Shown here: in pieces, positions 39,517-52,600 of the stretch | Layout of the letters: every line of letters begins with the position of its first letter | Numbering within the stretch: position 1 is the first letter of the stretch | DNA from: Apis mellifera | Taxonomy: Eukaryota; Arthropoda; Insecta; Hymenoptera; Apidae | Assembly (NCBI RefSeq): GCF_003254395.2 | Contig: NC_037653.1 | Span: 1,674,001-1,738,000 of the forward strand | Reading direction: 5' to 3' | DNA: 64,000 nucleotides | The notes under the pieces: model-generated | What the model was told of the DNA's origin: nothing | Seen by the model: only the letters and a program-made list of their open reading frames with translations | Database searches by the model: none | Program-made: the position numbers and the translations under genes

Positions 39517-39668
39517 CCTATCCTGAATCCTAACGTTCTCCTGACCTCTCTTCAGGCTAGGAGCCCGCAGGACTTTGCTCGTAACTGGTGGTTCCATCAT
39601 GATGATAGACGTTGCTCTCTCGTCAGGAGTTCATCCCTGATGAAAACTCGACTCTCTCACTTCATGTT
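39517..39668 (-). CDS. MAPKBP1/WDR62-family gene, first coding exon (5'UTR plus codons 1-28)
   Basis: Read on the minus strand, this exon follows a pyrimidine-rich acceptor (TTTTTTGATTGCAG) and ends at a good donor (AGG|GTGAGT). Translation starts at 39598-39600. An in-frame TGA at 39631-39633 blocks any longer reading frame, and a second ATG follows immediately. The 28 codons include VLRAPSLKRG and end RIQDR in phase 0, so they join cleanly to the exon at 4703-4794. The joined protein parallels the N-terminus of vertebrate MAPKBP1 and WDR62: an LRSPS-like basic segment, then the LExVLG start of the WD40 region. Family members are large WD40 scaffolds that bind JNK-pathway kinases and act at centrosomes and spindle poles; WDR62 is needed for neural progenitor division. 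Two tiny uORFs lie in the leader. Family assignment rests on both exons together. Whether 39668 is a real acceptor or the transcript starts nearby cannot be decided here; a further upstream non-coding exon is possible. Confidence 0.85.
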
Positions 39669-42150
39669 CTGCAATCAAAAAAACAAACATATTTTTCAAC
39701 TTATAAAAGCAATATTTTTTTTTTTTTAGAAATAGATATAATTACTTTTGTTTGCAATTATATATAGAAATTTTTAATACATTTACACGAAGATACAATA
39801 AATTATATATTAATGAAGATTTAATATTTATACGTAAGATTATTAATTAATTTATTTTCTCTTAATTTTTATTGTATATTATAGTAATTATTGAGATATA
39901 TTTCTCACAAATGATAGAATTATTTGATAAAAGATAACAATGCTTTGGCTCGCCCATCGCCATTTCTTTGAGATCAAATTGAAAACGAGTGAAAGCAAGA
40001 AGCTATCAATTTTTACATCTGTCAGTATCCTTTAATCACACAAAGTAAGATAACATATGATTCTATTCTCTTCTAAAAAAGAACATTGTTGCTCTATCGA
40101 CTACTTTATGATTTGCCGCCATTCCAAGCCCCTTTCGCTCGTTCCTTTATATCTTTCCTCGTCTCTTTCGAGAACAAAGGAAGCCGAATAGTGCATCTGA
40201 TCCATAAAAGGCAACAAAGCCGTTCTCCAGCTGCATTTTTCAAAGCAACACTATACCTACGTTCAAACATGGGTCAAAAACAACCCTGGAATTGGATCAT
40301 TTTTAATTTATGATGCGAATTCGAGTCTATTTTTTTACTATTTATAAAATAAGATAAATAAATTCATATTAAGAAATAATAATAAAAAAATTTTTTAAAT
40401 TTATCGGAAATGACTCGACAATTTCGAAGAATAATCGACTATTCCAGATTAAAAAATATTTTTTAATTATAAGAAAGGAAAAGGGATAGTATTTTATTCA
40501 ATTTAAAAGAGAGTTCAAGAAACGTTACGTTTGACGATGTTCGGTCGGTAATGGCGAAAAAATGGTGTCATTCTATGCTCGAACAGCAGCAGGTCGGTCG
40601 CAGGTTGCGTTAGGCGAAAGTAAGAGTAAAGGCGTGCGCACGCGCGAGCGCGCGTCCCTCGATCGTGGGAGATCAAGACCTACGCGAATTCCAGCTCAAC
40701 CGGTACAGCTGGTGGTTGCAAAGGAACGAATAACGGTATGCGCGGAGTTAACGGAAGATAATGCACGAACAGGTAGGTATAAGGAGCTGTAGAGCAGGGA
40801 TTCCTCGAATATCGACCTCGCCTCTCCATTCCTCTTACAAACGCCTCTGAACGCCGACCACGAACAACCTTTTCTATATCGGCAATCTTGACGTGCTTCC
40901 TCCACGATGATGTTTCAATCCTTCGGCTCATTTGTAAAATTTTATTTTTAGGATCAAAACACTGGTTTTTTGATAAATTTTAAATCGAAAAGAGAAAATA
41001 TATATTTATTTATTTTTACGATAATAATTTGATTTAATCTTTTCAGTAATAAAAGAATATAAAATAATGAAATTTTGTTTTAATTATAAAATAAAAATTT
41101 TCTAAAAATATAATTATATTTACAAAATTTTGACAGAAATCACTACATTTATTTAGGGAATATTAATTTTCCAAGAAATAAAATTAATCATGTCTAACGA
41201 CGTCGAGAATCGACAAATTAATATTTTGACATTTATGATCCGAAACTTCGAAGAGAGATTGCAATACTTACACCCTAAGTACATAAGTGCCAACACTTGA
41301 CATCAGTCGATACCGAGTTCTAATGGTTTAATTTATAACCTTACTATATCTTGACTCGTAAATATAAGTCACTACTAGTAATAATAAACTTACTAGCAGA
41401 TTCAGAAACAATGCTGCCAACTTAACATTGACCAATGTTTGTATACAATTTATAACCTATATACATTATAGATGTTACGAACTGTTATTTTAAGCTTTTC
41501 GACAAGTCACTGAAAGTTATTGCCAACTTTAGATTAATTTAGTAATCGAAAAGTTATAGTAAGAAACGAATGTGATTGGCTCTTTTTGTTGTACACGTGA
41601 TAACGACGACCGTGAACCATAAGAAACGTTTCACAAAGGCTAGAAAGAAGGGAATATGGCTTCCGTCGGCAACAGAAAGCAGTTTAGCGTGACACGAAAT
41701 CAATAAAGCGCGATATTAATCCGTCCTTTCTTATAGCAGAGTCAGCAAGTACATAATGGAAATTTTACTAGACGAAAGAAATATTAATTTTTATCCAAGA
41801 AATATTTAATTGTAAATCGAATATAAATATTTCAACATAATCTCGTAATAGATCGAACAAGCATACTATGATGCATGATATGAAATTTTAATTTTGATTA
41901 CTGATTATTGATTATTGTTATTAATGAATGATAGTTAATAAAAGACGAAAAGAAATTGAAAATTCAAGCATTTAAAGAAATATATACATATGTATTATTT
42001 CAATGACATTGCTCACTTACGTTCAACAAGAATTCCTAATGGTGGGGATAGTTTGAGCATATCTTGCGAAGAAAAGACCGAGGTAAAGAATTAATAGAAC
42101 CTCTAACTCTATGAACTAATTGAAAGATAAAAATTTTTGAATAATAGGAT
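39669..42150. other. Region upstream of the MAPKBP1/WDR62 coding start, with a CpG-rich island
   Basis: The island at 40540-40930 lies about 1 kb upstream of the first coding exon and is the nearest candidate for its promoter or a non-coding first exon. A minus-strand GTAGGT donor could end such an exon near 40680. The same island has a 76-codon plus-strand frame (40562-40792) with a CAG|GTAGGT donor near 40772. Neither reading is proven. Confidence 0.4.
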
Positions 42151-42708
42151 TTTCACATAATGGAATAAAATTAAAATAAAATAAATTATAGTTTGTATAA
42201 GTTGATATAAGATATATTAAATATAAGGTAAAAAATAATTCTACTTTTTTTTAAATAAGAAAAATTTATGATTATCAAAATTTTTTATTAAACTTTCAAG
42301 CAAATTGAGATATTTTTTTATTTTTGTACTGTATTTTACAGAAATCGTTACAACAAAACAAAATTTGTTGAGATATCTAATACATTTTTTATAAATAATT
42401 TCAAATGTATCATAATTAATTTTCACATAATGGAATAAAAATTCAGCGTGCAATCTGAAAATTAAAATAAAATAAAATAAATTATAGCTTGTATAAGTTG
42501 ATATAAGAAATATTAAATAAGGTAAAAAAATAATTCTACTTTTGTTTAAATAAGAAAAATTTATGATTATCAAAATTTTTTATTAAAGCAAATTGAGATT
42601 TTTTATTTTTGTATTTTACAGAAATCGTTATAATAAAACAAAGTTTGTTGAGATATCTAATAATTAAATCTTTTATAAATAATTTCAAATATATTATAAT
42701 TAATTTTC
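42151..42708 (+). repeat. Direct tandem duplication, period about 270 bp
   Basis: TTTCACATAATGGAATAAAA starts both copies (42151 and 42421). Then GTATAAGTTGATATAAGA, TTATGATTATCAAAATTTTT and GTTTGTTGAGATATCTAAT-like blocks follow in the same order. The second copy has an extra segment near its start and small deletions. The 110-codon minus frame here is a by-product of the repeat. Confidence 0.92.
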
Positions 42709-44200
42709 CAATATTATATTTTTTTTTCTATATTTATTTTCTTACTTTTTCTTCAAATAACAATGCATTTATTTCTCATATTAAATCATTATGAATTTCA
42801 TTTTGCAGACAGAAATAAATACAACGTCAATATTCATATACAATATTCTAATATAAAATATTATCTCATTATATGAAAATAGAAAATATTTCGTTTGGAT
42901 AACAGAACATTCGTCCAAGAGAACATAGATAATAGAACAACAATGTTCTATATAATAGAAATTTTAATATAATACCTATGAAAGATAAGTTTGTATATAA
43001 CTTATTATGAGTTATTTCTTCATTTATCTTTACAGGAATTAATTATGTTCTATGTGCATTAAAAAAAATAAATTAATATTAATATACTATTATATAGAAT
43101 TAATTAAAATTAACTCGATTAAATTTATATATCTTTCGAAAAGATAATTATGCAAAAAAGAGAATTTCATTTTCTATAATAATGTATATTATTATATACA
43201 TAGCAATGCCTGCTTAATTATCACAGAATAGAAACTAAAACACATCTAGTAAATAAGTGTTTCTTAAAATTGTTATATTATTTCTAAATTTTATTCATTT
43301 TACTGGCACATACTGAAAGAAAAAAATATATTAATATATTAATTCTTTTGTAAAAATTATTTTCGATTAATAAAAATTCGGAAGCAATGTATACTATTTT
43401 TAATTTAGAAATTTTAAATTATAATTATTTTTTTATCATCATTTAAAGAATTGAACAATAAGATAGAAGAAAAAATAAGTTGTAATTTTTATACAAAAGT
43501 TTTTTTTTAAAAATAAGAGAAAAATTAAATAAATCGAAAAGCAAATTACAACATAAATGAGATTCCAGATTTCAGAAATTGTAATAATGTATAATAAATA
43601 TTTGTACATTGCATAACAACAGTATAGATCAACAGAATTTCTCGAAACTATTTCAATACGTATGCATACCATCATAACGGAAAATTTGCTTGCCACAGCT
43701 TTTCAAATAAATATTCCTACTCTAATTAAAATTTTCCATTTTCGAGGAAATAAAAATTATTTATCTGCAAAAATATATAAAATAAAATCCTCGTGGTAAT
43801 TACATTTTTTTTAAAAATTTTCAGTTATTATTATTATTTCATTTATAGAATAAAATAATTAAAAATAATTAAAAAAAAATCACTCTTATTTCGTAATTAA
43901 TTGAAAATTTTAATAATTTAAATTTCTGCTATAAAGAAGCACCGCAATATAACCTTTTATTCACGTAAAATTATTACATTCATAAAACGTTATTCAGTCA
44001 AGTATCGAAATTAAATTTTTATTAATTAAATTTTGCTTCCTAGAAAAAGAAATCCTACAAAAAATAAATTAAAGAAATCAATACGTAGCTTAAAAAAAAA
44101 AAAAACTAATTTTTCGTAATATCTCTATAGGAAAAATTATTACCAAAGTAGATATATATATACGATACACAATATCGCAAGTATACCTAGTAAAAACGTG
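42709..44200. other. AT-rich DNA, nothing recognised
   Basis: Low-complexity A/T with no frame, repeat array or RNA that I could support. Confidence 0.5.
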
Positions 44201-44560
44201 TATCGCGCATGCGCATATCGAACCAATTACAGAAGGCGTTTTCGAATATTCGTAGCTTGGGTTAGTTTGTTGGATTTACGAGCTGTAGAGACAGTGTTGG
44301 AAGAAGAGTCGGTGTCGGCGTTCGTTAAACGCATCTTTAACAGACCGTTGATGAGGTTTGTCCATTAATACGTATTCGATGTCGTGACTCGGGCCGCTGC
44401 TTCGTCTGATGAGAAAAGCTTGGACCGCGGCCAAATATTCGAAAATCGAGGGGACGAGAAGACTTGCGGTATTTCGATGGGATCGGGTATCGTTGCTTCT
44501 TCGATGAAAGTTACGTTCCGCCTTGCTATTTAACAGTGTTGCGATAATACTCTAAAACGG
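44201..44560. promoter_or_regulatory. CpG-rich island with NRF-1 palindrome; candidate promoter
   Basis: A perfect GCGCATGCGC lies at 44205-44214, with an inverted-CCAAT-type AACCAATTAC shortly after. About 350 bases of CpG-rich DNA with plausible donors follow. This is what an insect TATA-less promoter with a non-coding first exon looks like. It could serve a plus-strand transcript or a distal non-coding exon of the minus-strand MAPKBP1/WDR62-family gene. Direction is not resolved. Confidence 0.45.
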
Positions 44561-47500
44561 TATTCTCTATTTCGAGTTCGATTCTCTTTTGTAATATTCG
44601 AATAACTTGGGATACAAAGTAAAAATAAAGGATTTTCTTATATTTTTCTCAAGTCGATAGACTTGAAAAGTCTAGTGCAGCCATTTAAATATTGATAATT
44701 CTATTTTTGTACATAACGATTCGTCTATGCATAGATTATTCTATTATTGAATATTCGACGATAGGGGATATATAAGTTGCATTTCCAATGACATTACAAA
44801 TTATGCGCATAAAATTATCTTCGCGATTATAATTAGTTTTTTTGACTATTAATTTGAGAATTTATAACATTTTATATATACATTTTTAATTTCTTAAATT
44901 TATGAAATGATTTATGAAAAATGAAAAAGATTGCCACCATTTTATCCCCATGATTAAATAAAAACTTGTATATATTTTATATTTGTAAATATTTTTGTAA
45001 AATATATCGAACAACGACCGCTCTCTCATCTTTTTCTCGCGATTTCGTCGAAGGGTAAAATTTGGCATGCATATAGGTATCTCCAAGAGATGAATAACGA
45101 ATATGAACTTGCTATTTTATTCCCGTGTTTGGCACCAACTCAAAAAATTTCTTTTTTCTCTTTTAGGACAAAAAACTGGTAACTTCTGTTACCAGAGGGG
45201 AAGCAAGTTAATATGTATAGTTTCGTACATTATTTTATAAAAAAATTCAAATTTCAATGAAAATTGTTGTATATAAGAAACAATATTTTTTTTCGATGAA
45301 ATTTTAATATTTCGTCAAGTTTTGAATATAATTTTTAAATATGATAAATTTTGAATTGAATTTGTATAATTCCAATTTTCTATTTTTCCATTAAAGAGTT
45401 ATTTTTAAAAAAAATCTTGTTAAAGTTATATTTCAGAAAATGCTTTGTTTATTACGCTTATTAAAAAAAAATTTGTTTAAAAAATTAAGAATTAATAAAA
45501 TCTATATTTCAGATAATATTATAGAACAAATACATGTTATAAAAATGGAATATAAAAATTACGACTTGTCAGAATATTTTTTCACGCATCGATTCTTATT
45601 GCTTTTCAAAATGCAAATGTTCCAATCACAAGCAATAACGAATGTTTCCGGTTGTCCTTGCTATCGATGAAATTCAGGGTGGAGTTAACAAGGAAGCATC
45701 GATGATCCTAATTTCAAATGTCATCGAAGTCGCTCGAACGAATGCTCGAATCGAAAATGTCCCTCATGGTAAATGGTGCGTCGCCAAATCGTCTATTCTT
45801 TTCGTTCGGAAGACAGGCTGTTGTACTAGATACGAATATTTAGTCGATTCATTGGGTCAAATAATAGCAGCCTATTAATTTCGATCGCTAGTTCACTCAT
45901 GGTTTAGTATAAGGAAGAGCAAATTTATATCGACTTCCATTCCTATAGTTTATTGTTAAAAATGATACCGGTCAATAAAATTCTATTAATTTTAATAAAT
46001 TCATTTATTATTAGATAATATACATCATATTGTTAATAAAGTTGAATATTTTATTTAAAATAATATCTTTTCTGATTTTTAAGAACATATGAATTATCAA
46101 TAATATCTCAATATCTCTTCAACTTGATTGTAAATAAAATGTAACTAATTTTAAGTTTAAGATTCATGTAAAGATAAGTTATTTGTAATTTCTAAAGAGA
46201 TTAAATAGATATCATTATAGATGCATAAAGTATCAAATAGATATCGATATCTCCAGAGATATCTCAAAAAAAAATATATAAATACAATGAAACAAAGTAA
46301 TGTTCAGTATCTGACTATTAGATATTTCTAAAATTTAAAGCAATCATTATCGACATTATCTATGATTCATAAAGATTTAAAAATAAATAAAATAAAAAGA
46401 AATAATTAATTATTATATTTTGATATTATTTAATTATCGAATTATTAAAAGGAAAAAGAAAAATATAATTTTTTCTGTTTACTATTATATTACAAAATAG
46501 TGTTTTTATTGAAATGAGCTGAAATCAACCAATTTTCAAAAATTCATTTGTTCATATATAGTCACAAGCTATTTAATATTGCATTTAATAATTTTTATAA
46601 TATTAATTTAATATTACATTCAAAATAAGAAATATCGATACAGAAAAATAATCCTAAATACAATTTTAATTCAAAATTAACAATCCCTTCTTCTTTATTT
46701 ATTAAAGAATCCATGAAGACGAAAAGTCGTAAAACTTTATCTGCGATCGTTTAACGACAAAGTGAAAGAACATGTTATTTTCTGTTCTTTTCCGAATAAC
46801 GTATAGCTGGTTGACTTACCATTTTATGGTTTGTTGTCATCTCGCCTCTCATCTCATTGGTCAACAAAGTCGAGCCTAAGCCGAGGTCAAGCGAATCAAA
46901 ACAATGAAAATAACATAACGTCCACCACAGCATTCCGTTAAACATTACATTATAAAGCATAAGGGAAGTCAATAATATTATAAGGCTCTACGTCTTATAA
47001 TATTATGAAAAATATTAACAGAAAAAAGATTATAATCACAATTCTGAATAGAATAACAAATCTATATAATATAATAATATAATTAATCAGTCTTTTATTT
47101 CCAAAATTAAGTTCGAGTCAATAATATTCATATAAAAATTACGAAATTGATTCATATTGAGTCATTAAAGTAATGATTAAATTTGTTACATACATGTGTA
47201 AAAAGAATAACAGATATATAAAATATTATATGTATAAAAAGATGAATGTAATGTAAATTTTTTGCCAATATTTATTTAATGGCAAAAATGGATAATAAAA
47301 AAATTTATTATTCTTTAAATCATAAATTTTATATTAATATACATTTTAAGACTATTCACTAGATTTTTGATAAAAAAGAGATTTAGATCCTAACAAAAAT
47401 GCATTATTAAAAATACTTTAATACTGAAATATGCATAATATTATTATTTCAAAATATTAATATAAATTATATTTATAACATTTATATGATGACTTGTAAT

Positions 47501-49544
47501 TAAATATTTTAATATTGAATATAGTGTGAATATCATCAATATTATTTCGATTTGATCACTATGCCTATTTGAATGAATTTTGAATAATAATAGAAATAAT
47601 GATTAATTTCTTTTTTTAATTATGGAAAATATTATGGTATAAAAGATGAATTTGTTCAACTTTGTTTCCATTTTTAATTTACGAAAAATGAACGAGTAAA
47701 GTTTCTTTCTGATGTAACGAACAACTGGTTGGAGCTGGATTGCAGGGATTTTAATTACTAAAGATAATGTCTGTCGGCCTAGTTCACGAATCGGTCTCGC
47801 ATTAGCACGGGTTTTGGCACATTTCCATTAGCTTTACAAGTAGTCGGGGGGGCAACCGCGACAAAATTTTTCGATTCTTGTGATCAAAGTCTGCTACGAC
47901 GTTTGATATATTCCAACGATGAAATTTTTTATTTTAATTTAAATGAAATATCTGCGTGTTAATTTATTTGAAAATCTTTTAATTCAATCGAATAGAATTT
48001 TTACATATAATTATTATTTTAATCATTATTCAAAAATAAACGTAAAAAGATATTTCCAGAATTTTTAAAAAATTTATTTTGATTATATATAATGAATAAT
48101 TCATATTTTTTTAATAAATTTTATAATATTTTTAATTTTAACCGAAAGAAGATGAGAAGAATATTAAATAAATTGAATGAAATTCTTTTTCGTGTAATTA
48201 AAAAATATGATGAAATCGTGTATATTAATTGAAAAAAAAAAAATACAAATATATTTTATTCTTTTTTAATTAATTATTCTTTTTAAATTAAATACTGACA
48301 TTATAAGTTATCTTAGAATTAATAAAAATGTATTCTTTTTTATTCCTTATTCCTATACGATTATAAACAATAGTAAAATATTTATATATAATAATAGAAT
48401 ATTACCAATAATTTACATCTTTCGTAAAGTAGATTAATTTCTTAAATTTGTATTGTCTTTAATTATCTCTATTCATTAATTGAGAAAATTTAAAAATGAA
48501 ATGCATTAACAACCTTAACATAAGTTAACTTTATAAAATCTTTGATAAAGTAGATAGAGAAATAAATAAGTAAATTTTCGACGAAAGCATTGCGAACAAT
48601 CGAATGTAATGATGTTCTAGTTTCTATTATACCGACGTTTAAATTTATTCGCGTGCAAGCACATAACGCAATGCGATGAGCTCTGATATTCAAACGTCAA
48701 ATGGTAGTTAACCAGCGCTGCGCGCGCATCAATTTCGATGTAACGTGTGTGTACGTAGAAAAAGGGATCGAGATATATTCTTCCGCACTGCTAATTTATC
48801 GCGTTCAAAGTCACAAAATTACTTAAAAGTATATTTTCTCAATTAAATTTTTCTTAATTTTCATTTACTGTTATTATATTTATATATAATATGTTACGTA
48901 TTCACTATTCACTTCAAACGTATAATAAGTATATATAAAATAGTTTCTTTAGATTTTTAACCACTTGATTAAACATATAACTTGAGGGTACATTGGATAT
49001 GCATTACGAATACCACGTTTTAAGGTCACAGATGACTTTTTCCCAAGGAACAGTCTGGAAGAGGAAAAGATGTTTCGTTACTCGAAACGTTTTAGATAAA
49101 CTCGTCCAAAGTTCAACTCGCCTATTTCCAGAATCCTTTTCGCGCGCATTCAAAGAGAATTCCTTGAAAAGGTTCTCGTCGTGGATAATGCTGTTGGAGA
49201 TTCCGCTGTTTCAAAAATAGCCGAAACGCGGGCAGACTTTGAATGAGTTTTATCGAAAAAGAAAGTACGCGTTACGCGTAGGGTAAACGTGACATAACCT
49301 CGGCTAAAAATAGAAGAACTAACGCGGCAAGCGCGCGAGTTACGTTTACGTAAGATAGATGGCGTGTACGAGAGAAGGAGAAAATAATACATAGCGGTTG
49401 GATAACAGATGCATGTCGGCATCGCACGCCGCGATATTTATTTGTTATAAACTCAGTTTGATTCACGAAATTCTTTTATTCTTTGCTGAAAATTAAAATC
49501 GTTGGAAATAAAACATAAAGATTTCTAAACATACATTCGCGAAA
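44561..49544. other. Mostly AT-rich DNA, no gene recognised
   Basis: 45640-45880 holds a 78-codon ATG frame with protein-like composition (see findings). Islands at 46690-46930, 47690-47900, 48660-48780 and 48990-49440 are GC-richer without recognisable products. The palindrome AGATATCGATATCT is at 46239-46252. Confidence 0.4.
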
Positions 49545-49655
49545 TAACCTCAAATAATGAATAAATAGCAAGAGTATGCAATCTTGAGAATTTTTGAACT
49601 TCGGGAGAAGTCGGAAAAATTCGGACGGGATCGGATTTCGATACTTCAAAACTCC
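49545..49655 (+). repeat. Dispersed repeat family 2, copy 2
   Basis: TTTTTGAACTTCGGGAGAAG, then TCGGAAAAATTCGGACGG and GATCGGATTTCGATACTTC, match the reverse complement of 21446-21575 block by block. The copy is in opposite orientation about 28 kb away and outside the host intron. Confidence 0.7.
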
Positions 49656-52600
49656 ACTCGTACTTAAATGCAAGTTTCTATTAAAATATTTTTTCGTTCA
49701 TATTCTTTTTATAAATAGAGAATAGTCAGTTCAGATAATAGGAACTTATTTAAAATTCATTCGAAAATTTTGTTCCAATATAAATGGAATTCTATTGTAA
49801 AGAAGATTCGTTCTTCCTGATACTGTGAATTATTCGACACGGATAATGTCATCCCATGAGAAAGATCTAACCCAATTCATTCACATAGAGAATTCTCGAT
49901 TTATTTGCGCGCCAAATACGAATCAATATTTTTTAAACATTAATTTTTTTATTGATTTACAAAATATAAAAACATCATTATAAATTTAGAAATTTAAAAA
50001 TTATACTAATTAAACGATAATTGTATCGATTTAAATATAATGTACATCTATGGAAATAATTTAATTCAGATTACAGCTGAATATATACATTACATTAATT
50101 GAAAATAATGAATATGTATCATCTTCTTGTATTACGTTGCGTATATGCAATATTAAATTTAGAAAAGTTAATCACGAATGCTGTCGCATTAATCTTCGGT
50201 TCGATATTTTTCAGTTTGAATGGACAAAGGGCAGATAGAGAGATGGAAACGTAAGCGTAAATCTCGATCGAGCACACGATTTATTATCGCGCCGCGGTTT
50301 GACGCAATGGTGGAAAACGAATGAACGCTATCGCGTTCTCCTGTCAGCGCCACGTACAGTTAAATGTCGTAAAGAGAGCGTGAGAATCGCAATGACCTAG
50401 AGGCAGGAAAGGTGGTGTGAGTAGGGTCGGTAAAATATGATAAACATCGAAATGTCGGCATTAAATTGTCATCCATAATTTATCGATAATACGTCGAAGC
50501 ACATTAAAGTTTTGCAATATCAATATTTTTGTAATTTATTCGAAATCAATAGATTCTCGAGAAATTTTAATTCTAATATTTTTTTTTAAATATACAAAGT
50601 TTAATCTAAATTTTTTAATAATATTTTAAAAATATCGATATGAAAAAAGTTATTAAATTGAAATAAATTTAATGTTTCCTAAATATATATACAATTTTTT
50701 TATGATTTATATTCTAAACACATAAATTTACATTATTTTCTAGCAGCCAATATAATATTAAAAATTTGATAATGAATATAATGAGAATATTAAAAATAAT
50801 TTTAGAAAATTATAATATCAATCAAATATGAAAATAATATTTTCACTAACGAAAAACCAATAATAATAAAATTCCATTGCATACTGTTCGTGAAAAAGCT
50901 TATCTCGTCAATTAGAGTAGCACATCGCATTAATCGCTTGACTGATTCCCCCGGAGACTCGTCTTAATAGTAGAGATAAAATTCTCACATTTATCATAAA
51001 CCTCAGTTTCACATTTATCATAGAAACATTATACACGTATCATATCTAATTAAAGTAATAAAAATTAAAATGATCCATCTTCATTTCTTTCAATTTTTCA
51101 ATAAAATTCACCAAAAATTTTTATTTTAATTCTCAAGTCTTTCTTTTCACCGAAACGAAAGATAAAATACAAACATTGTGGTCAAGTTATATCGAAATAA
51201 AAATTTAATTTTACTATTTCAATCTGGTTTTCAATTTTCCAACTTTTATTAAAAAATATTATTCTACAATAAATTCAGAAAGACGTATTAATCAAGCGAT
51301 GTTTACAGTTTCAGAATATAGATTGCAAACGTGTATGGTAAAAGCATCGATGCATCATTGCCAACGGTAGGTAAACACGTACGGATGACAGTTCGTTTCG
51401 CCTATGCGAGCGCTATTGTCACGTGATACGGGCCGTAATTCAACGAGCCTACCATACGTTCGTTAGGAAAAGTAACCTAACCTACGATTATGAGTAATTG
51501 ACACGTTTCGCAATTGTGCATCGGTTTTCAGTTCCAATCTTATCGAAAATGTGTCGTGTTTCTTTGAACTGCTCGGTTGGAATGGGTTGTTTCGTTCTTT
51601 GCAATCTAGATTCTCGTTTCTAAAGAGGACGGAATCCAGATCTCTCATTTCCAAGAAGAATTTCGACGGAATAAAACACGTTTGTGGTAAATGGGTCAAC
51701 CCTTGTACGTTCGTCGTCGTCGTTCGATCGCGGTATCTTTCGGTATGGTTTTGTTGGCCCAAAAAAGACTTCGCAAAGCATCGGGAAAAATACGAAAAAC
51801 TGATAAATCGGATCGGAAATCGATTTAACTGCGCCGCCAACAAAGAATCCGGACGAAACGGAACTTAACAACTTTTCGCCGATATAATTACGAGTTTCGT
51901 ATCGAATCAGGAAACGATTCGCCCGACAGGAAGTCTATGTGTCTCGAAGTTTGATGCAATGGAAAGAGAAATATTATACGATGTACACTATTGGCCAAAA
52001 ATTTTCAATTATCGAATCTACTGAAATAATAAAATAAATTCTAACATTTCTAAATCGAAAATGATCAATTTCTTCAGATTATTTATTTAATAAAATAACG
52101 TAATTTAATTTATTTTATGAAAAAAATAATAAATTACGTCGAGTTACGAATATTTTATGCTTTCTCCTGAAATTCTAACCTAACTTTCTTGAATTATACC
52201 AATGAAATTTCAAACTTTTTGACTAATAAGTTGCACACAATGTACATTGTCTAGCAATGATTTACGGGATATTTACGTTCCACAGTGCGTCACGGATGAG
52301 GCTCTTATCTTGCCATTAATACATCGATGATAAAACGTATCTTTCGTTCTTCGTATCTGATAAGGGACAGGTTTTTAATCCAACCTGACACGTACGACGA
52401 TACGGAATAGAATAGTGTGATGCAAACCAACGATTTTGTCGCCACGATTACCGTGTTAAATCTCTTCGATTGGAGATCGCCTAAGGGGCTGTTGAACTTT
52501 TCGTTAAATATTTTTATTTTGTAAATAGAGAGAGAGAGAGAAAAAAGTAACATGCTGCATGCATAAAATTATATACACAACACAACTCGTATAATTCAAA

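Noticed and set aside
42241..42573. 110-codon minus-strand frame rich in Ile, Leu, Phe and Tyr
   Set aside because: It lies wholly within the 270-bp tandem duplication and is built from AT-rich repeat sequence.
46860..46900. Possible third member of dispersed family 1 on the minus strand
   Set aside because: Only a short TTGACCT-GCTC-TTTGTT similarity, too weak to separate from chance.
51463..51871. Long overlapping frames on both strands (126 codons minus, 105 plus)
   Set aside because: Neither has a recognisable domain, signal peptide or supporting splice pattern. Simultaneous openness on both strands is typical of this kind of GC-richer island.
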